Positions 28,545-39,637 of a stretch of 64,000 nt of DNA are shown here, piece by piece (the stretch's first letter is position 1; each line of letters begins with the position of its first letter). Origin of the DNA: Cystobacter fuscus DSM 2262 (GTDB taxonomy: Bacteria; Myxococcota; Myxococcia; Myxococcales; Myxococcaceae); NCBI RefSeq assembly GCF_000335475.2, contig NZ_ANAH02000064.1, forward strand, positions 558,001-622,000, in the 5' to 3' direction. Below the pieces are notes generated by a model. That model saw only the letters and a list, made by a program, of their open reading frames with translations, made no database searches and was not told the origin of the DNA. A program made the position numbers and the translations under genes.

Positions 28545-29810
28545 TCATGCACAAAGGGCTCTTTCCTGTTCTACCACGACATGGCCTCCCTTGATCACTA
28601 TCCGTGCGTGATTGATTCCCAGGTGATAGGGAAGGTGGCGATAGTTTGAACACGAAAATATGACAAGATTGGCGGGGTCGCCCACGGCGATCCGTCCTTC
28701 GGAACTCAAACCAAGCGCGAGCGCGGCCCCCCGGGTGGCGGCCCAATAGGCCTCGGCGGCCGTCAGCCCGTTCTCCAGGCAGGCGAGCCCCAGGGCGAGG
28801 GGAAGGTTCTCGCTCATGGCCGAGCCGGGGTTGAGGTTGGTGCCGAGCGCCACGTTGACGCCCGCGTCGCGCAGCTTGCGCCCGGGGGCATAGGGGCGCA
28901 CCCGCAGGAAGAGGGTGGCGGTGGGCACGAGCACGGCCGACACCCCCGCGGCCGCGAGGGCCTGGATGCCCGCGTCGCTCACCTGCTCCAGGTGGTCCGC
29001 GGTGGCCGCGCCCAGCTCGGCCGCCAGCTCCGCGCCTCCCGAGGCGCTGAGCTGATCCACGTGCAGCCGTAGCTGCAACCCTCGCTTCCGGGCCGCCAGC
29101 AGCAGGCGGCGCGCCTCGGCGTGCGTGAAGGCTCCCTGCTCGACGAACACGTCGCAGAAGCGCGCCAGGCCCTGCTCGGCCACCGCGGGGATGATCTCCT
29201 GGATGCACAAGTCGAGGTAGGACTCGCGCCACTCGCGGTACTCCTCCGGCACCGCGTGTGCGCACATGAGGGTGGGGATGAGCTCCACGGGCTGGAGCGT
29301 GGACAGCCGCTGCACCACCCGGAGCATCTTCAGCTCGTCCTGGAGCGACAGGCCATAGCCGCTCTTCACCTCGGCGGTGGTGATGCCGTACTCGAGCATC
29401 AACTGGAGCCGGGGCAGGGCGAGCCGGATGAGATCCTCCTCGCTGGCGAAGCGGGTGGCGCGCACGGTGTTGGCGATGCCGCCGCCGGCCTGGGCGATCT
29501 GCAGGTAGGAGGCGCCCTGGCAGCGCAGATCGAACTCCGCCGCGCGCTCGCCGGCGAAGACGGCATGGGTGTGGGGGTCCACGAAGCCCGGGCCCACGAA
29601 CTGGCCATGGGCGTCCAGCACCCGGGTGGAGGGGCCTACCGCGCCCGGGGGCAGGGCGCCCTCGGAGCCCACGTACCAGATCTTCCCGCGGCGCACGCCG
29701 ACGCAGGCGTGGGGATGCGGGGTGAGGGCGCGCTCGGCGGGCTCCTGGGGGGAGCCCTCCACGGTGAGCACCTCGGAGGTGTTGCGGATGAGCAGCTCCA
29801 GGGTTTCCAT
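28545..29810 (-). CDS. hutI: Imidazolonepropionase
   Basis: This 421-residue amidohydrolase has the metal ligands in DPHTHAVFAGER, the substrate block FARFCDVFVEQGAFTH, and ALGTNLNPGSAMSENL near the C-terminus. It opens the imidazolone ring to N-formimino-glutamate in histidine breakdown. Start ATG 29810 lies 4 bases after the hutU stop, so hutU-hutI form an operon. The histidase gene hutH is not in the window. Confidence 0.95.
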   Translation of the reverse strand: METLELLIRNTSEVLTVEGSPQEPAERALTPHPHACVGVRRGKIWYVGSEGALPPGAVGPSTRVLDAHGQFVGPGFVDPHTHAVFAGERAAEFDLRCQGASYLQIAQAGGGIANTVRATRFASEEDLIRLALPRLQLMLEYGITTAEVKSGYGLSLQDELKMLRVVQRLSTLQPVELIPTLMCAHAVPEEYREWRESYLDLCIQEIIPAVAEQGLARFCDVFVEQGAFTHAEARRLLLAARKRGLQLRLHVDQLSASGGAELAAELGAATADHLEQVSDAGIQALAAAGVSAVLVPTATLFLRVRPYAPGRKLRDAGVNVALGTNLNPGSAMSENLPLALGLACLENGLTAAEAYWAATRGAALALGLSSEGRIAVGDPANLVIFSCSNYRHLPYHLGINHARIVIKGGHVVVEQERALCA

Positions 29811-29814
29811 CGTG

Positions 29815-31470
<1,656 letters not shown>

Positions 31471-31566
31471 GTGTTCCTCAGAGGTCCTTGGTGCCCGGAC
31501 CCTAACCCAGGAGGTGGCCGGATGCGCGTTCCGCGACGGCGGATTGTACGAAATCGCCTGGAATTC

Positions 31567-31953
31567 TCAGGGTTTGGGTGACGCGCGACGCAGGGAGACG
31601 AACTCGTGGGCGCGATCGAGGAACTTCATGACCGCGCGCTCGTGGTCCCCGCCGCACTCGCGCAGGAACGTCACCTGCCAGCCCTCGTAGCGCGCCGCGG
31701 GCTCCACCTCGTCGAACCAATCCAGGAAGTCGCACCACTCCCGGTCGCTCTCTCCGTTGAATTGGGTGTTGGAAGCCCAGCCCATCGTGAACGCGACGAG
31801 CGACTCGACGGTGTCAAAGCCAGTGACGAACCAGAGTCCACGCTTCTCGAGAATCTGTTGTCGGGCATAGAGCAGTGCATCCATGAGGCCTACCCTTCGA
31901 CCACGCCACTCCTCCGGAATCGGCTCTTCTTTGATGACTCGCTTCTCGGTCAT
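31567..31953 (-). CDS. Hypothetical protein, possible immunity partner
   Basis: This 128-residue soluble protein is acidic, Trp-rich (GRRVGLMDALLYARQQIL, SDREWCDFLDWFDEVEP) and has no signal peptide. Its ATG overlaps the stop of the reconstructed upstream lipoprotein (ATGA, 31950-31953), a spacing typical of toxin-immunity pairs. I do not recognise a named family. If the lipoprotein is a toxin, this cytoplasmic protein is the natural immunity candidate. G+C and codon bias are lower than in the flanking hut genes, suggesting acquired DNA. Function is inferred only from position. Confidence 0.55.
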   Translation of the reverse strand: MTEKRVIKEEPIPEEWRGRRVGLMDALLYARQQILEKRGLWFVTGFDTVESLVAFTMGWASNTQFNGESDREWCDFLDWFDEVEPAARYEGWQVTFLRECGGDHERAVMKFLDRAHEFVSLRRASPKP

Positions 31954-32499
31954 GGCTCTTTGAGCACCTCGTCGACGATCCTGTTGCCCGGTCCCGTGCG
32001 GAGCCGGACCACGTAGTCCTGAAAGGGCAACCCGGCCAGACCTGTGTAGGCGTCAATGAATGGCGACATGCACACCCGTTGTCGAGACCTGATGGGTTTT
32101 GACCACCATGCCTTGTGCGGTCTCATCGAAGCCCAGCACTCGCACTGGTGATGGGCCACTGACCGAGAAGCGGATGAATTCCGGTCGCTCACCGAGTTTG
32201 ACGAGTCCCTGGTGGACGAGTCGTGCGACCTTCTCGCACTCGCCCGCCTTGCGGTTGGTGATGGCGAAGGCGTTCTGGAATGCCACCAGCCAGCCCGGCA
32301 TCCGCCCGATGTCCTGGAGCACCAGGTACTGGTCGACGACACACGCCATGTCCCCCGCCAGCAGGCACGCCTTGAGCCGGGCCCGGATCGAGTCGTCCCC
32401 CGGTGCGGGAGGGATGGCCGAGCACCCCCAGGGCAGCAGGCAGAGCAGCAGGAGCAGGGCGGGGCGCACTCCACGCAGGGAGGGAGTCGGGACCCTCAT
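31950..32499 (-). pseudogene. Frameshifted lipoprotein with papain-like Cys/His pattern (SitA-like toxin candidate)
   Basis: From ATG 32499 one frame gives a signal peptide ending LLPWGC, then KACLLAGDMACVV, AGECEKVARLVHQGL, PEFIRFSVSG and TTGVHVAI, stopping at 32053. The adjacent frame continues smoothly with DAYTGLAGLPF, DYVVRLRTGPG and RIVDEVLKEP to a stop at 31950 that overlaps the next start. One base too many in GCCATTCATTGAC (about 32058-32070) explains both halves; repaired length is ~180 residues. A Cys at the start of a helix (GEC), a later His on a strand (GVHVAI) and then an Asp are the order of papain-fold toxins. A lipid anchor plus adjacent partner gene resembles SitA/SitI. Frameshift seen directly; toxin role inferred. 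Confidence 0.5.
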
Positions 32500-32563
32500 G
32501 GGGGAGTGGTTAGCACGAATGCGCCGCACAGGTCATTCGTGCCGAAGCGGACGCCGCCCGAGG

Positions 32564-33813
32564 CTATGACTGTTTGAAGACCTGGAAGGCGTGGTCAATG
32601 TTCGTGGCGTTTTTCAGGACCAGCGTGCTCAAGCCCAGCAGCTCCGCCGGCGTGACCTTCTCCTTCGCCGAGGTCGTCTTGATGGCATCACCCAGCTCTT
32701 GCAGGCCCTGCGTCAAGGCGCCGAGAGTCTCGAGGCCCATCCTGGCTTGCTTCATGCGCTGCTCGAGCTTGGTCAGCTTGGCCTGCAGCGAGCCGTGCTG
32801 CTGCGTCAGATTGGACATCGTTGAGGGGTCGGGAGGGAAGGCGAGGTGGCTGCCCACCTGCTGGGCCTGGGCCGGCTCCGAGGCATGGGTCGAGGTTGGC
32901 GTCTGGGGGGCCGGGGCGCTCAAGCTGCCCACCAGCGCACTGAACTGCTGCAGCAGGCCGCCCAACTGCTGGAGCGTCGGCGCGGGAGCGGAGGCGGGGG
33001 GGCGCTCGTCGCGCCAGCTCCTTCAGTGCCCGCCACGGAGGGCTGAGATACGGCATGACCCGCGCCCGCGGGCGAACCAAACTGCTGGGAAATGAGCTTG
33101 CTCAAATCGCCGTCGCGGATGCGGCCTTGCAGAACATCCTGGCTGAGCTGGCCCACCTGCTGGGCCAGGGCCTGCTGGGCCGCGGACGGCTTCTTGAAGA
33201 AGGAGAAGATGCTCTGCTTGCTGTCCAGGGTGTTGATGACCGTGGCCTGGTGCTGCATGAGCATCTCGCTCAGGTTCTTCGTGTCGTTCGGCATGAACTG
33301 CTCTTTCGCCGAGGCCTCACCGGAGGCCTGGGCCAGCTTCTGCGCGCTCTCCATCAAGGGGCCCAGTTCCTCCTGGGAAATCTTTCCCGCCTTCAAGCCT
33401 CCGGCGATCCGGCCCAGCAATTCCCCCTGCTGCTGATTCACGAAGGACATCACGGCAGCGGCTCTGTCGGGGGCCAGGGGGCCGTTGCCCGTCTGCTGCG
33501 TCTGGGCGGACGCCTGTACGTTTCCCGCGGTCTGGGGCCTGGTCTGGCCGACCGGACCCGTCACCCCAGCATGGGCGTTCGGATTGGACACCGTGAAGGT
33601 GTCCTGTGGCGCGGAGGCCGATGGCGTGTGGACGTGGCTGGAGGTGCCAGCCGCTTGGGTCGTCCCCTGCTGCTTGCCGTCGGTCTGCTCGAGCTTGCCT
33701 GGTGCCTGGCTGGTATGCGTTTGCGCCGGATTGTTCCGGGGTGGCAGCGGGGGGGCTGAATGGTTCTTGGTCGAGGAGATCGTCACAAGAGACTCCAGTT
33801 GTTTCGGACCCAT
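32564..33813 (-). pseudogene. Frameshifted Pro/Gln-rich helical protein, unknown
   Basis: The first frame from ATG 33813 encodes a Pro/Gln/Thr-rich disordered N-terminus (~120 residues) and a helical part (SFVNQQQGELLGRIAGGLK, MESAQKLAQASGEASAKEQF, DVLQGRIRDGDLSKL), then degenerates into Arg/Ser/Cys-rich sequence after a run of seven C (minus strand). Shifting frame at that run gives a natural continuation, PTLQQLGGLLQQFSALVG, then a coiled-coil region to the stop at 32564. One extra C would restore a ~416-residue protein. No signal peptide or known domain. It lies 34 bases or more upstream of the lipoprotein gene in the same direction. Either a real mutation, a phase-variable tract or a sequence error. 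Confidence 0.5.
32996..33002. repeat. G7 (C7 on minus) homopolymer at a frameshift
   Basis: Seven identical bases at exactly the point where the coding frame breaks. Eight would keep the frame open. Confidence 0.7.
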
Positions 33814-34028
33814 GAACCACTCGGTGAGAGCATTTCCTGATAATTCGAGAAACAGACAGGAAAGTAGTCATCCATGGATACCTGGAATATTACGGAGTCA
33901 TTAGATATCACAGATGTTCATGGACTTCCCCGGGTTTTCCGTGATCGCGGCCCGACGGGGATGCACCACGGCGTCATCGGCTCAGGAGACACGGGACGTC
34001 CGGAGCATTCCGTGCTAGGCGCCGCGCC
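33814..34028. other. AT-richer gap upstream of argG
   Basis: About 215 bases between divergent genes; 33830-33920 is clearly richer in A+T than the surroundings. It should contain the argG promoter and that of the Pro/Gln-rich protein. I found no convincing -35/-10 pair. The A+T-rich half may mark the edge of acquired DNA that extends left to about 31.5 kb. Confidence 0.4.
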
Positions 34029-35375
34029 ATGAGCCGCATCTACCGTTCGCTTCCTCCCGCTGGTACCCGCATCGGTCTCGCCTTCTCGGGCGGTCTCGAC
34101 ACCCGCGCCGCCGTGGCCTGGATGTCCCGCAAGGGACTCGAGGTGTACGCCTACACGGCCGACCTCGCCCAACCCGACGAGAAGAACCCCGCCGATATCC
34201 CCCCCATCGCCCTGGGCCATGGCGCCAAGCAGGCGAAGCTCGTGGACTGCCGCGAGGCCATGGTGCGCGAGGGCCTCGTCGCCATCCAGTGCGGCGCCTT
34301 CCACCTGTCCGTGGGCGGCAAGAAGTACTTCAACACCACGCCGCTCGGCCGCGCCGTCACCACCACCGCCATCGTGCGCGCCATGCGCGAGGACAGCGTG
34401 CACGTCTTCGGCGACGGCAGCACCCACAAGGGCAACGACATCCAGCGCTTCTACCGCTACGGCATCCTCGTGGACCCGGCGCTCCACATCTACAAGCCCT
34501 GGCTGGATCCCGAGTTCGTCAGCGCCTTCGGTGGCCGCAAGGAGATGAGCGAGTACCTCCACTCGCTCCAGCTGCCCTACCGCATGGGCACCGAGAAGGC
34601 CTACTCCACCGACGCCAACGTGCTGGGCGCCACGCACGAGGCCAAGGATCTGGAGCACCTGAACAAGGGCATGAACATCGTGGAGCCCATCATGAGCGTG
34701 GCGCACTGGCGCCCCGAGGTGGACATCCGCGCCGAGCGCATCACCGTGGAGTTCGCCCAGGGCCTGCCCGTGTCCCTCAACGGCAAGCGCTTCGACTCCC
34801 TCTTCGAGCTGTTCCTCGAGTGCAACCGCATCGGCGGACGGCACGGCCTGGGCTCGAGCGATCAGATCGAGAACCGCGTCATCGACGCCAAGAGCCGCGG
34901 CATCTACGAGGCCCCCGGCATGGCGCTGCTCCACATCGTCTACGAGCGCCTGCTGTCCTCCATCCACAACGAGAACACCTCGGACCTCTACTTCACCCTG
35001 GGCCGCCGCCTCGGCCGGCTGCTCTACGAGGGCAAGTGGTTCGATCCCGAGGCCCTGCTGCTCAAGGACTCGCTCACCCGGTGGGTGGCCCCCAGCATCA
35101 CCGGCAGCGTCACCCTGGAGCTGCGCCGCGGCGACGACTACACCCTGCTGGATACCCAGGCCGAGCACATGTCCTACGATCCGAGCAAGCTCTCCATGGA
35201 GAAGGTCGAGGCCGCCTTCAACCCCGAGGATCGCATCGGCGCCCTGGAGATGCAGAACCTCTCCGTGAGCGACAACCGCAGCCTGCTGCTGCACCACCTC
35301 GCGAGCGTCCGCCGCCTGCCCGGCGCCACCGGCACCGGCATCGCGCAGTTGCTGGAGGAAGGCGAGGAGAGCTGA
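34029..35375 (+). CDS. argG: Argininosuccinate synthase
   Basis: 448 residues, like the E. coli-type (type 2) enzyme rather than the ~400-residue type 1. It has the PP-loop [15 protein letters not shown], the Asp-binding [10 protein letters not shown], and [25 protein letters not shown] with EAPGMALLH. It joins citrulline and aspartate using ATP in arginine synthesis. Single gene here; the downstream gene is convergent and a strong hairpin separates them. Confidence 0.95.
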   Translation: MSRIYRSLPPAGTRIGLAFSGGLDTRAAVAWMSRKGLEVYAYTADLAQPDEKNPADIPPIALGHGAKQAKLVDCREAMVREGLVAIQCGAFHLSVGGKKYFNTTPLGRAVTTTAIVRAMREDSVHVFGDGSTHKGNDIQRFYRYGILVDPALHIYKPWLDPEFVSAFGGRKEMSEYLHSLQLPYRMGTEKAYSTDANVLGATHEAKDLEHLNKGMNIVEPIMSVAHWRPEVDIRAERITVEFAQGLPVSLNGKRFDSLFELFLECNRIGGRHGLGSSDQIENRVIDAKSRGIYEAPGMALLHIVYERLLSSIHNENTSDLYFTLGRRLGRLLYEGKWFDPEALLLKDSLTRWVAPSITGSVTLELRRGDDYTLLDTQAEHMSYDPSKLSMEKVEAAFNPEDRIGALEMQNLSVSDNRSLLLHHLASVRRLPGATGTGIAQLLEEGEES

Positions 35376-35384
35376 GCCGTTCCA

Positions 35385-35408
35385 GGGGCCTCCCGAGAGG
35401 GGGGCCCC
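35385..35408. terminator. Hairpin between convergent argG and zinc-ribbon gene
   Basis: 10-bp stem GGGGCCTCCC/GGGGGGCCCC (35385-35394 with 35399-35408, one G-U) and loop GAGA. It stands 10 bases after the argG stop and 10 before the convergent stop, so it may serve both directions although no T-tract is present. Confidence 0.6.
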
Positions 35409-35418
35409 GCGCGCCCGC

Positions 35419-36528
35419 TCAAGCCTCGCGCGAGAAGGAGCCGTACACCGAGACGAATCCCGTCGCCACCAGGCCCACCAGGAACAACACGGGCCCCCAC
35501 GACAGGACGCCGTTGAAGATCATCCACGAGAGGCACACCACCAGCACCCCCAGGGGAGCGAAGCGCAGCGCCTCGGGACGTGGCACCTCCGGGCGCAGCG
35601 CCATCAAGCCCAACACCCCGACCAGCAGCAGCGCCATGAAGACGGACAGGGGCTGATCCCAGCCCGCGTCGTGCGGCATGTCGAGCAGGTTGTAGACGAC
35701 GTCGGACGAGGCGGGCGTCTGGTCCATCACGCGCAATTGCGGCGGCCCCGCGCCGGGGCCCCGGATGGCCGCGGAGCTGTTCCCGGGCTCCCAGGAGAGG
35801 AACAGCGACAGCAGGCACAACGTCACGCCGGCGAGCGCCACGGGCGCCATTCCGACCCGCAACTGGCGCGGATCGAAGAAGCGGCTCCAGCCGTCCTCTC
35901 CCACGTACACCTTGCGGTACTGATCGAAGCCGATCAGCGCCGCGCCGCCCGCCCACAACACCGGGGTGACGCCCACGCCGAGCATCCGGATCGCCAGCAC
36001 CGCCACCACCACCGCGTACAGCGCGGGCACCGCCGGGTGCAGCACGGAGTCGGGCACCCAATCCACCAACGTGTGCCGCTCGCCCACCGCGCGCAGCTCC
36101 CGCGCCACCACCAGCCATCCTCCCGCCAACGTCACCAGCGACCAGAGCGGTCCGACGTCCGCGAAGAAGGGGAGGATGGAGAGCACCACCGCCACCGCCA
36201 GCAGACCCACGCCCAGCACGCTCGGCGAGTGGGCCGGCACGTGCGCCAGCCAGAGGGGTCCATCGTAGGGCGGACCCCGAGGCGCCTCCGGCTCCGCGCG
36301 CTCCGGCTCCCGCGCGACGCGTCTGACCGGAGCGGGCTCGGGCTGCTCGTCGGTCTCATCTCCAGGAAGGGCGGCGCGCGCTGGTGCGGCGCGCTTCTCG
36401 GCCGGGAGGGCGGGCCGGGCGCCGGTGCGGCGCACTCCGGGCGGGGGCGCGGGCATCTTCGCCCCACAGTTCTCGCAGTAGCGCAGGGTGACGTCCCGCG
36501 CGATCTCTCCGCACTCCTGGCACTGCAT
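35419..36528 (-). CDS. Zinc-ribbon membrane protein, unknown
   Basis: 369 residues. The N-terminus is a zinc ribbon (CQEC, then CENC near residue 20). A Pro/Arg/Glu-rich linker of ~70 residues follows, then about eight hydrophobic segments from residue ~95 to the end. Such ribbon-plus-membrane proteins are common in myxobacteria with no assigned role. It lies downstream of the cytochrome c maturation genes on the same strand, 62 bases after the thioredoxin gene, so it may be co-transcribed with them. Function not inferred. Confidence 0.75.
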   Translation of the reverse strand: MQCQECGEIARDVTLRYCENCGAKMPAPPPGVRRTGARPALPAEKRAAPARAALPGDETDEQPEPAPVRRVAREPERAEPEAPRGPPYDGPLWLAHVPAHSPSVLGVGLLAVAVVLSILPFFADVGPLWSLVTLAGGWLVVARELRAVGERHTLVDWVPDSVLHPAVPALYAVVVAVLAIRMLGVGVTPVLWAGGAALIGFDQYRKVYVGEDGWSRFFDPRQLRVGMAPVALAGVTLCLLSLFLSWEPGNSSAAIRGPGAGPPQLRVMDQTPASSDVVYNLLDMPHDAGWDQPLSVFMALLLVGVLGLMALRPEVPRPEALRFAPLGVLVVCLSWMIFNGVLSWGPVLFLVGLVATGFVSVYGSFSREA

Positions 36529-36590
36529 GGGTATGGCCTCCGCTCCCCGGGCCCTTCACTCCGCCCCGAGCCGGAGCGGCGCCTGCTGAC

Positions 36591-37130
36591 TCACTGCTTC
36601 GCGGTGGGCCCGTCCGCCGTCAACTCCCTCATCCACGTCGCCATCGTCTGCGGATCGATCGGGCCCACGTGCTTGCCGCGGATGATGCCCTGGCGGTCGA
36701 TGAAGTACGTCTCCGGCACGCCCGCCACCCCGTAGTCCACCGCCATGCGCGAGCGCGGATCCACCAACTGAGGGAAGCTCGCGCCCATCTGCAACAGGAA
36801 CTGCCGCGCGTTGTCCTCGGTGTCCTCGAAGACGACGCCCAGGAATCGGGCCTGGTGGCCGAATTCCCGCGCGCCCCAATCGAGCACCGGGTGCTCCATC
36901 TTGCAGGGGCCACACCAGGACGCCCAGAAGTTGAGCACCACCGGCCGACCCTTGAGCTCCGCCAGGCTCACCCGCTCGCCGCTGTCCAGCGCCGCCAGGG
37001 TGAAGGAGGGTGCCGGCTGGCCCTTGAGCATGAAGGGCACCTCGTGCGGGTTGCGCCCGAAGCCCTTGTAGAGCACTCCCACCAGCGCCAGACACAACAC
37101 GACGAAGCTCAGTGTGATGCGCCACTTCAT
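36591..37130 (-). CDS. ccmG: TlpA/DsbE-family thioredoxin (CcmG-like)
   Basis: This 179-residue protein has one N-terminal membrane anchor (residues ~5-22), then a periplasmic thioredoxin fold with active site WCGPC in [15 protein letters not shown] and the cis-Pro GVPETYFID block that marks CcmG/DsbE and ResA. It should keep apocytochrome c cysteines reduced before haem attachment. It overlaps ccmF by 4 bases (37127-37130), so it belongs to the ccm operon. Symbol inferred from fold and position. Confidence 0.88.
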   Translation of the reverse strand: MKWRITLSFVVLCLALVGVLYKGFGRNPHEVPFMLKGQPAPSFTLAALDSGERVSLAELKGRPVVLNFWASWCGPCKMEHPVLDWGAREFGHQARFLGVVFEDTEDNARQFLLQMGASFPQLVDPRSRMAVDYGVAGVPETYFIDRQGIIRGKHVGPIDPQTMATWMRELTADGPTAKQ

Positions 37131-39151
37131 GCCGTCCCCCTGTTCATTTCACCCTCCGAGCCGGGAGGCGCGCTCGCCACGGGGGCGCGCGACTCCACCA
37201 CCGCCCGGGCCCGGCGCGCCGGCCACAGCGCGATGAGCGTGCCGATCACCAGCAGGGGGATGCTCCACCAGATCCACCCCACCAGCGGGAAGATCCACGC
37301 GTTGAAGCTCGCCGTGCCCCGGTCCTCGGAGAAGGCCATCAACGACAGGTAGAGATCCTCCTTGGGCGTCGAGCGCACCGCGGGCGTGCCCACCGGGTCC
37401 GTCATCGTCTCGTAGTAGTTCATCCGGGGGGCCATCTCGGTGACCTCGCCGTTGGGCGCCGTCACCTCCACGCGCGTGGCCACGAAGGTGCGGTGCGGCT
37501 CCTTGCCACTCGCGAGCCCCAGGTACTTCACCCCGTAGTCGCCGATCTTCAGCGTCTGGCCCACGCGCACCGTGCCCGAGGTGCGCGTCACGTAGGCCGA
37601 CGAGGCCCCCACCGCCACGAGGATGACGACGATGCCCAGGTGGACGATGTAGCCGCCAAAGCGTCGGCGCGCCTTGGTGGCACTGCCCATCAGCGCCTTG
37701 ACGAAGCCCTCGCGGTGCTCGCTCATGCGCACCTTCACCGGCAGGAAGAGCTCGCGCAGGGTGATGACGGTGACGAAGCCCGCCAGCCCGAAGGTGAGCA
37801 GCGGGTAGAAGCCCCGCAGGCCCCCGGCGAGGCACGCGGCGACGATCGCCACGCCCACCGCCGCCGGAATCCAGAAGCGCTCTCTCACCGTCTTCGGATC
37901 CGCGCTGCCCCAGGGCAGCATCGGCCCCACGCCCATGAGGAAGAGCACCATGATGCCGCCGGGCACCGCCATCTTGTTGAAGTACGGCTCGCCCACGCTC
38001 ACCTTGATGCCGCGCACCGCCTCGGAGATGAGCGGATAGAGCGTGCCGAGCAGCACCGTGAAGGTGATGGCCACGAACACCAGGTTGTTCACCAGGATGG
38101 TCGTCTCACGCGACAGGAGCGACTTGATCTGGCTCTCGGCCACCAGCAGCGGCCCGCGCACGGCCAGCAGCGTGATGGACACGAAGAGCAGGATCGCGAT
38201 GAACACCAGGAACGTGGGCCCGATGTCCGACTGCGTGAAGCTGTGCACCGAGTTGAAGATGCCCGAGCGCGTCATGAACGTGCCCAGCACCGTGAGTACG
38301 AAGCTGGAGAGCACCAGGCTCAGCGTCCACAGCTTGAGCATCTTCTTGCGCTCGTGCACGAGCGTGGAGTGCATGAAGGCGGTGGCCGTCAGCCACGGCA
38401 GGAAGGACGCGTTCTCCACCGGATCCCACGCCCAGTAGCCGCCCCAGCCGAGCACCGCGTACGCCCACCACGCCCCGAGGATGATGCCGATGGACAGGAA
38501 CAACCAGGCGAAGAGCGTCCAGCGCCGCAGGGGCGCCATCCACGCATCCCCCATCTCTCCGCGCAGCAGCGCCGCCACGGCGATGCCGAAGGGCACCGTC
38601 ATGCCCACGTAGCCCAGGTACAGCATGGGCGGGTGGATGATCATCAGGTAGTGGTTCTGCAGCAGCGCGTTGGGGCCCGGCCCGTCCGGGGGCACCGGCG
38701 ACATCGCGTGGAAGGGGTTGGCCGGCCCCGCGATGAGGAAGCTGAAGAAGACGCCCACCGCGAGCATGGTGCCCAGCGCGAGCGACATGTAGCGCGCGTG
38801 CTCGCGCCGGTGCGTGAGGGCGAACGCCAGCACGTAGCCGCCCATGATGAGGCCCCAGAAGAGGATGGAGCCTTCCAGCGCGCTCCACAGCGAGACGATC
38901 TTGTAGATCGTCGGCGTGGCGCGGCTGCCCACCTGCGCCACGTACTGGACGCTGAAGTCATCGGTGAGCAGCGCCCACTCCATGACGAGGTTGGCGCCCA
39001 CCATGCAGGCGGCGAAGCCGTACACGCAGCGCAGCACCCAGGGGAAGGCCGCGTCGTTGCGGCGCATCCCGCTCACCAGTCCCACCAGCGCCCCGAAGCT
39101 CGCGAACGCGAGCCCCCCGAGCACCAGCGCGTAGCCGATCGTCGCCGTCAC
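37127..39151 (-). CDS. ccmF: Cytochrome c haem lyase subunit CcmF
   Basis: 674 residues with about 15 membrane helices. The WWD signature WGGYWAWDPVENASFLPWL is near residue 240, and the conserved His-bearing segments HPPMLYLGYVG and the later CcmF-specific C-terminal periplasmic domain are present. It passes haem from CcmE to apocytochrome. It overlaps ccmE (39148-39151) and ccmG by 4 bases each. Confidence 0.95.
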   Translation of the reverse strand: MTATIGYALVLGGLAFASFGALVGLVSGMRRNDAAFPWVLRCVYGFAACMVGANLVMEWALLTDDFSVQYVAQVGSRATPTIYKIVSLWSALEGSILFWGLIMGGYVLAFALTHRREHARYMSLALGTMLAVGVFFSFLIAGPANPFHAMSPVPPDGPGPNALLQNHYLMIIHPPMLYLGYVGMTVPFGIAVAALLRGEMGDAWMAPLRRWTLFAWLFLSIGIILGAWWAYAVLGWGGYWAWDPVENASFLPWLTATAFMHSTLVHERKKMLKLWTLSLVLSSFVLTVLGTFMTRSGIFNSVHSFTQSDIGPTFLVFIAILLFVSITLLAVRGPLLVAESQIKSLLSRETTILVNNLVFVAITFTVLLGTLYPLISEAVRGIKVSVGEPYFNKMAVPGGIMVLFLMGVGPMLPWGSADPKTVRERFWIPAAVGVAIVAACLAGGLRGFYPLLTFGLAGFVTVITLRELFLPVKVRMSEHREGFVKALMGSATKARRRFGGYIVHLGIVVILVAVGASSAYVTRTSGTVRVGQTLKIGDYGVKYLGLASGKEPHRTFVATRVEVTAPNGEVTEMAPRMNYYETMTDPVGTPAVRSTPKEDLYLSLMAFSEDRGTASFNAWIFPLVGWIWWSIPLLVIGTLIALWPARRARAVVESRAPVASAPPGSEGEMNRGTA

Positions 39152-39633
39152 GGAGTCCTCGCCGCCGTGGTGGCTTCCTGCTTCTGCATCTCCTCGAACA
39201 TCTTCTTCACGTCGTCATCCGTCTTGGGCGCCCGGTACTCGTTGGAGTGGTTCACCATGAGCCGGCTGCCCTGGAACGTCTGGGACGCGTCGAAGGTGCC
39301 CTCCACCACGACGCCGATGCGCTCGCGGAACATCTGCGGCGGCACCTCGTTGGTGCGCACGAGCACCTGGGGCGCGCCCGGCTTCTCGTCGTCCATGACG
39401 CGGAAGTGCAGGGTGGTGTGCTGCTCGTCCCACTGGATGCTGCCCGGCTGCACCTGGCCACCCAGGCGGATGATGGGACCGTAGGCCTTGCTCCCCTGGG
39501 CCAGCATCTCCGAGGGCCGCCAGTAGTAGACGAGGTTCTCGCCGATGTTGCCAAAGGCCACCAGGGCCAGGCCGCCGCCGGCCACCAGCAAGGCCACCAC
39601 GGCGATGAGACGGTTGCGCGTCTGCTGCGTCAT
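39148..39633 (-). CDS. ccmE: Haem chaperone CcmE
   Basis: 161 residues: one N-terminal membrane anchor (~8-28), then the OB-fold haem chaperone domain. Near the C-terminus NHSNEYRAP corresponds to the usual H-D-E-N-Y-M-P block, so the haem-binding His and the Tyr ligand are kept. Carries haem from CcmABCD to CcmF in the periplasm. The Ser in place of Asp after His is a small departure from the enterobacterial form. Confidence 0.92.
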   Translation of the reverse strand: MTQQTRNRLIAVVALLVAGGGLALVAFGNIGENLVYYWRPSEMLAQGSKAYGPIIRLGGQVQPGSIQWDEQHTTLHFRVMDDEKPGAPQVLVRTNEVPPQMFRERIGVVVEGTFDASQTFQGSRLMVNHSNEYRAPKTDDDVKKMFEEMQKQEATTAARTP

Positions 39634-39637
39634 GGCG

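Noticed and set aside
32959-33060. The Arg/Ser/Cys-rich end of the first frame of the Pro/Gln-rich protein as a genuine C-terminus
   Set aside because: Its composition changes abruptly at the C7 run, and the neighbouring frame gives a smooth helical continuation.
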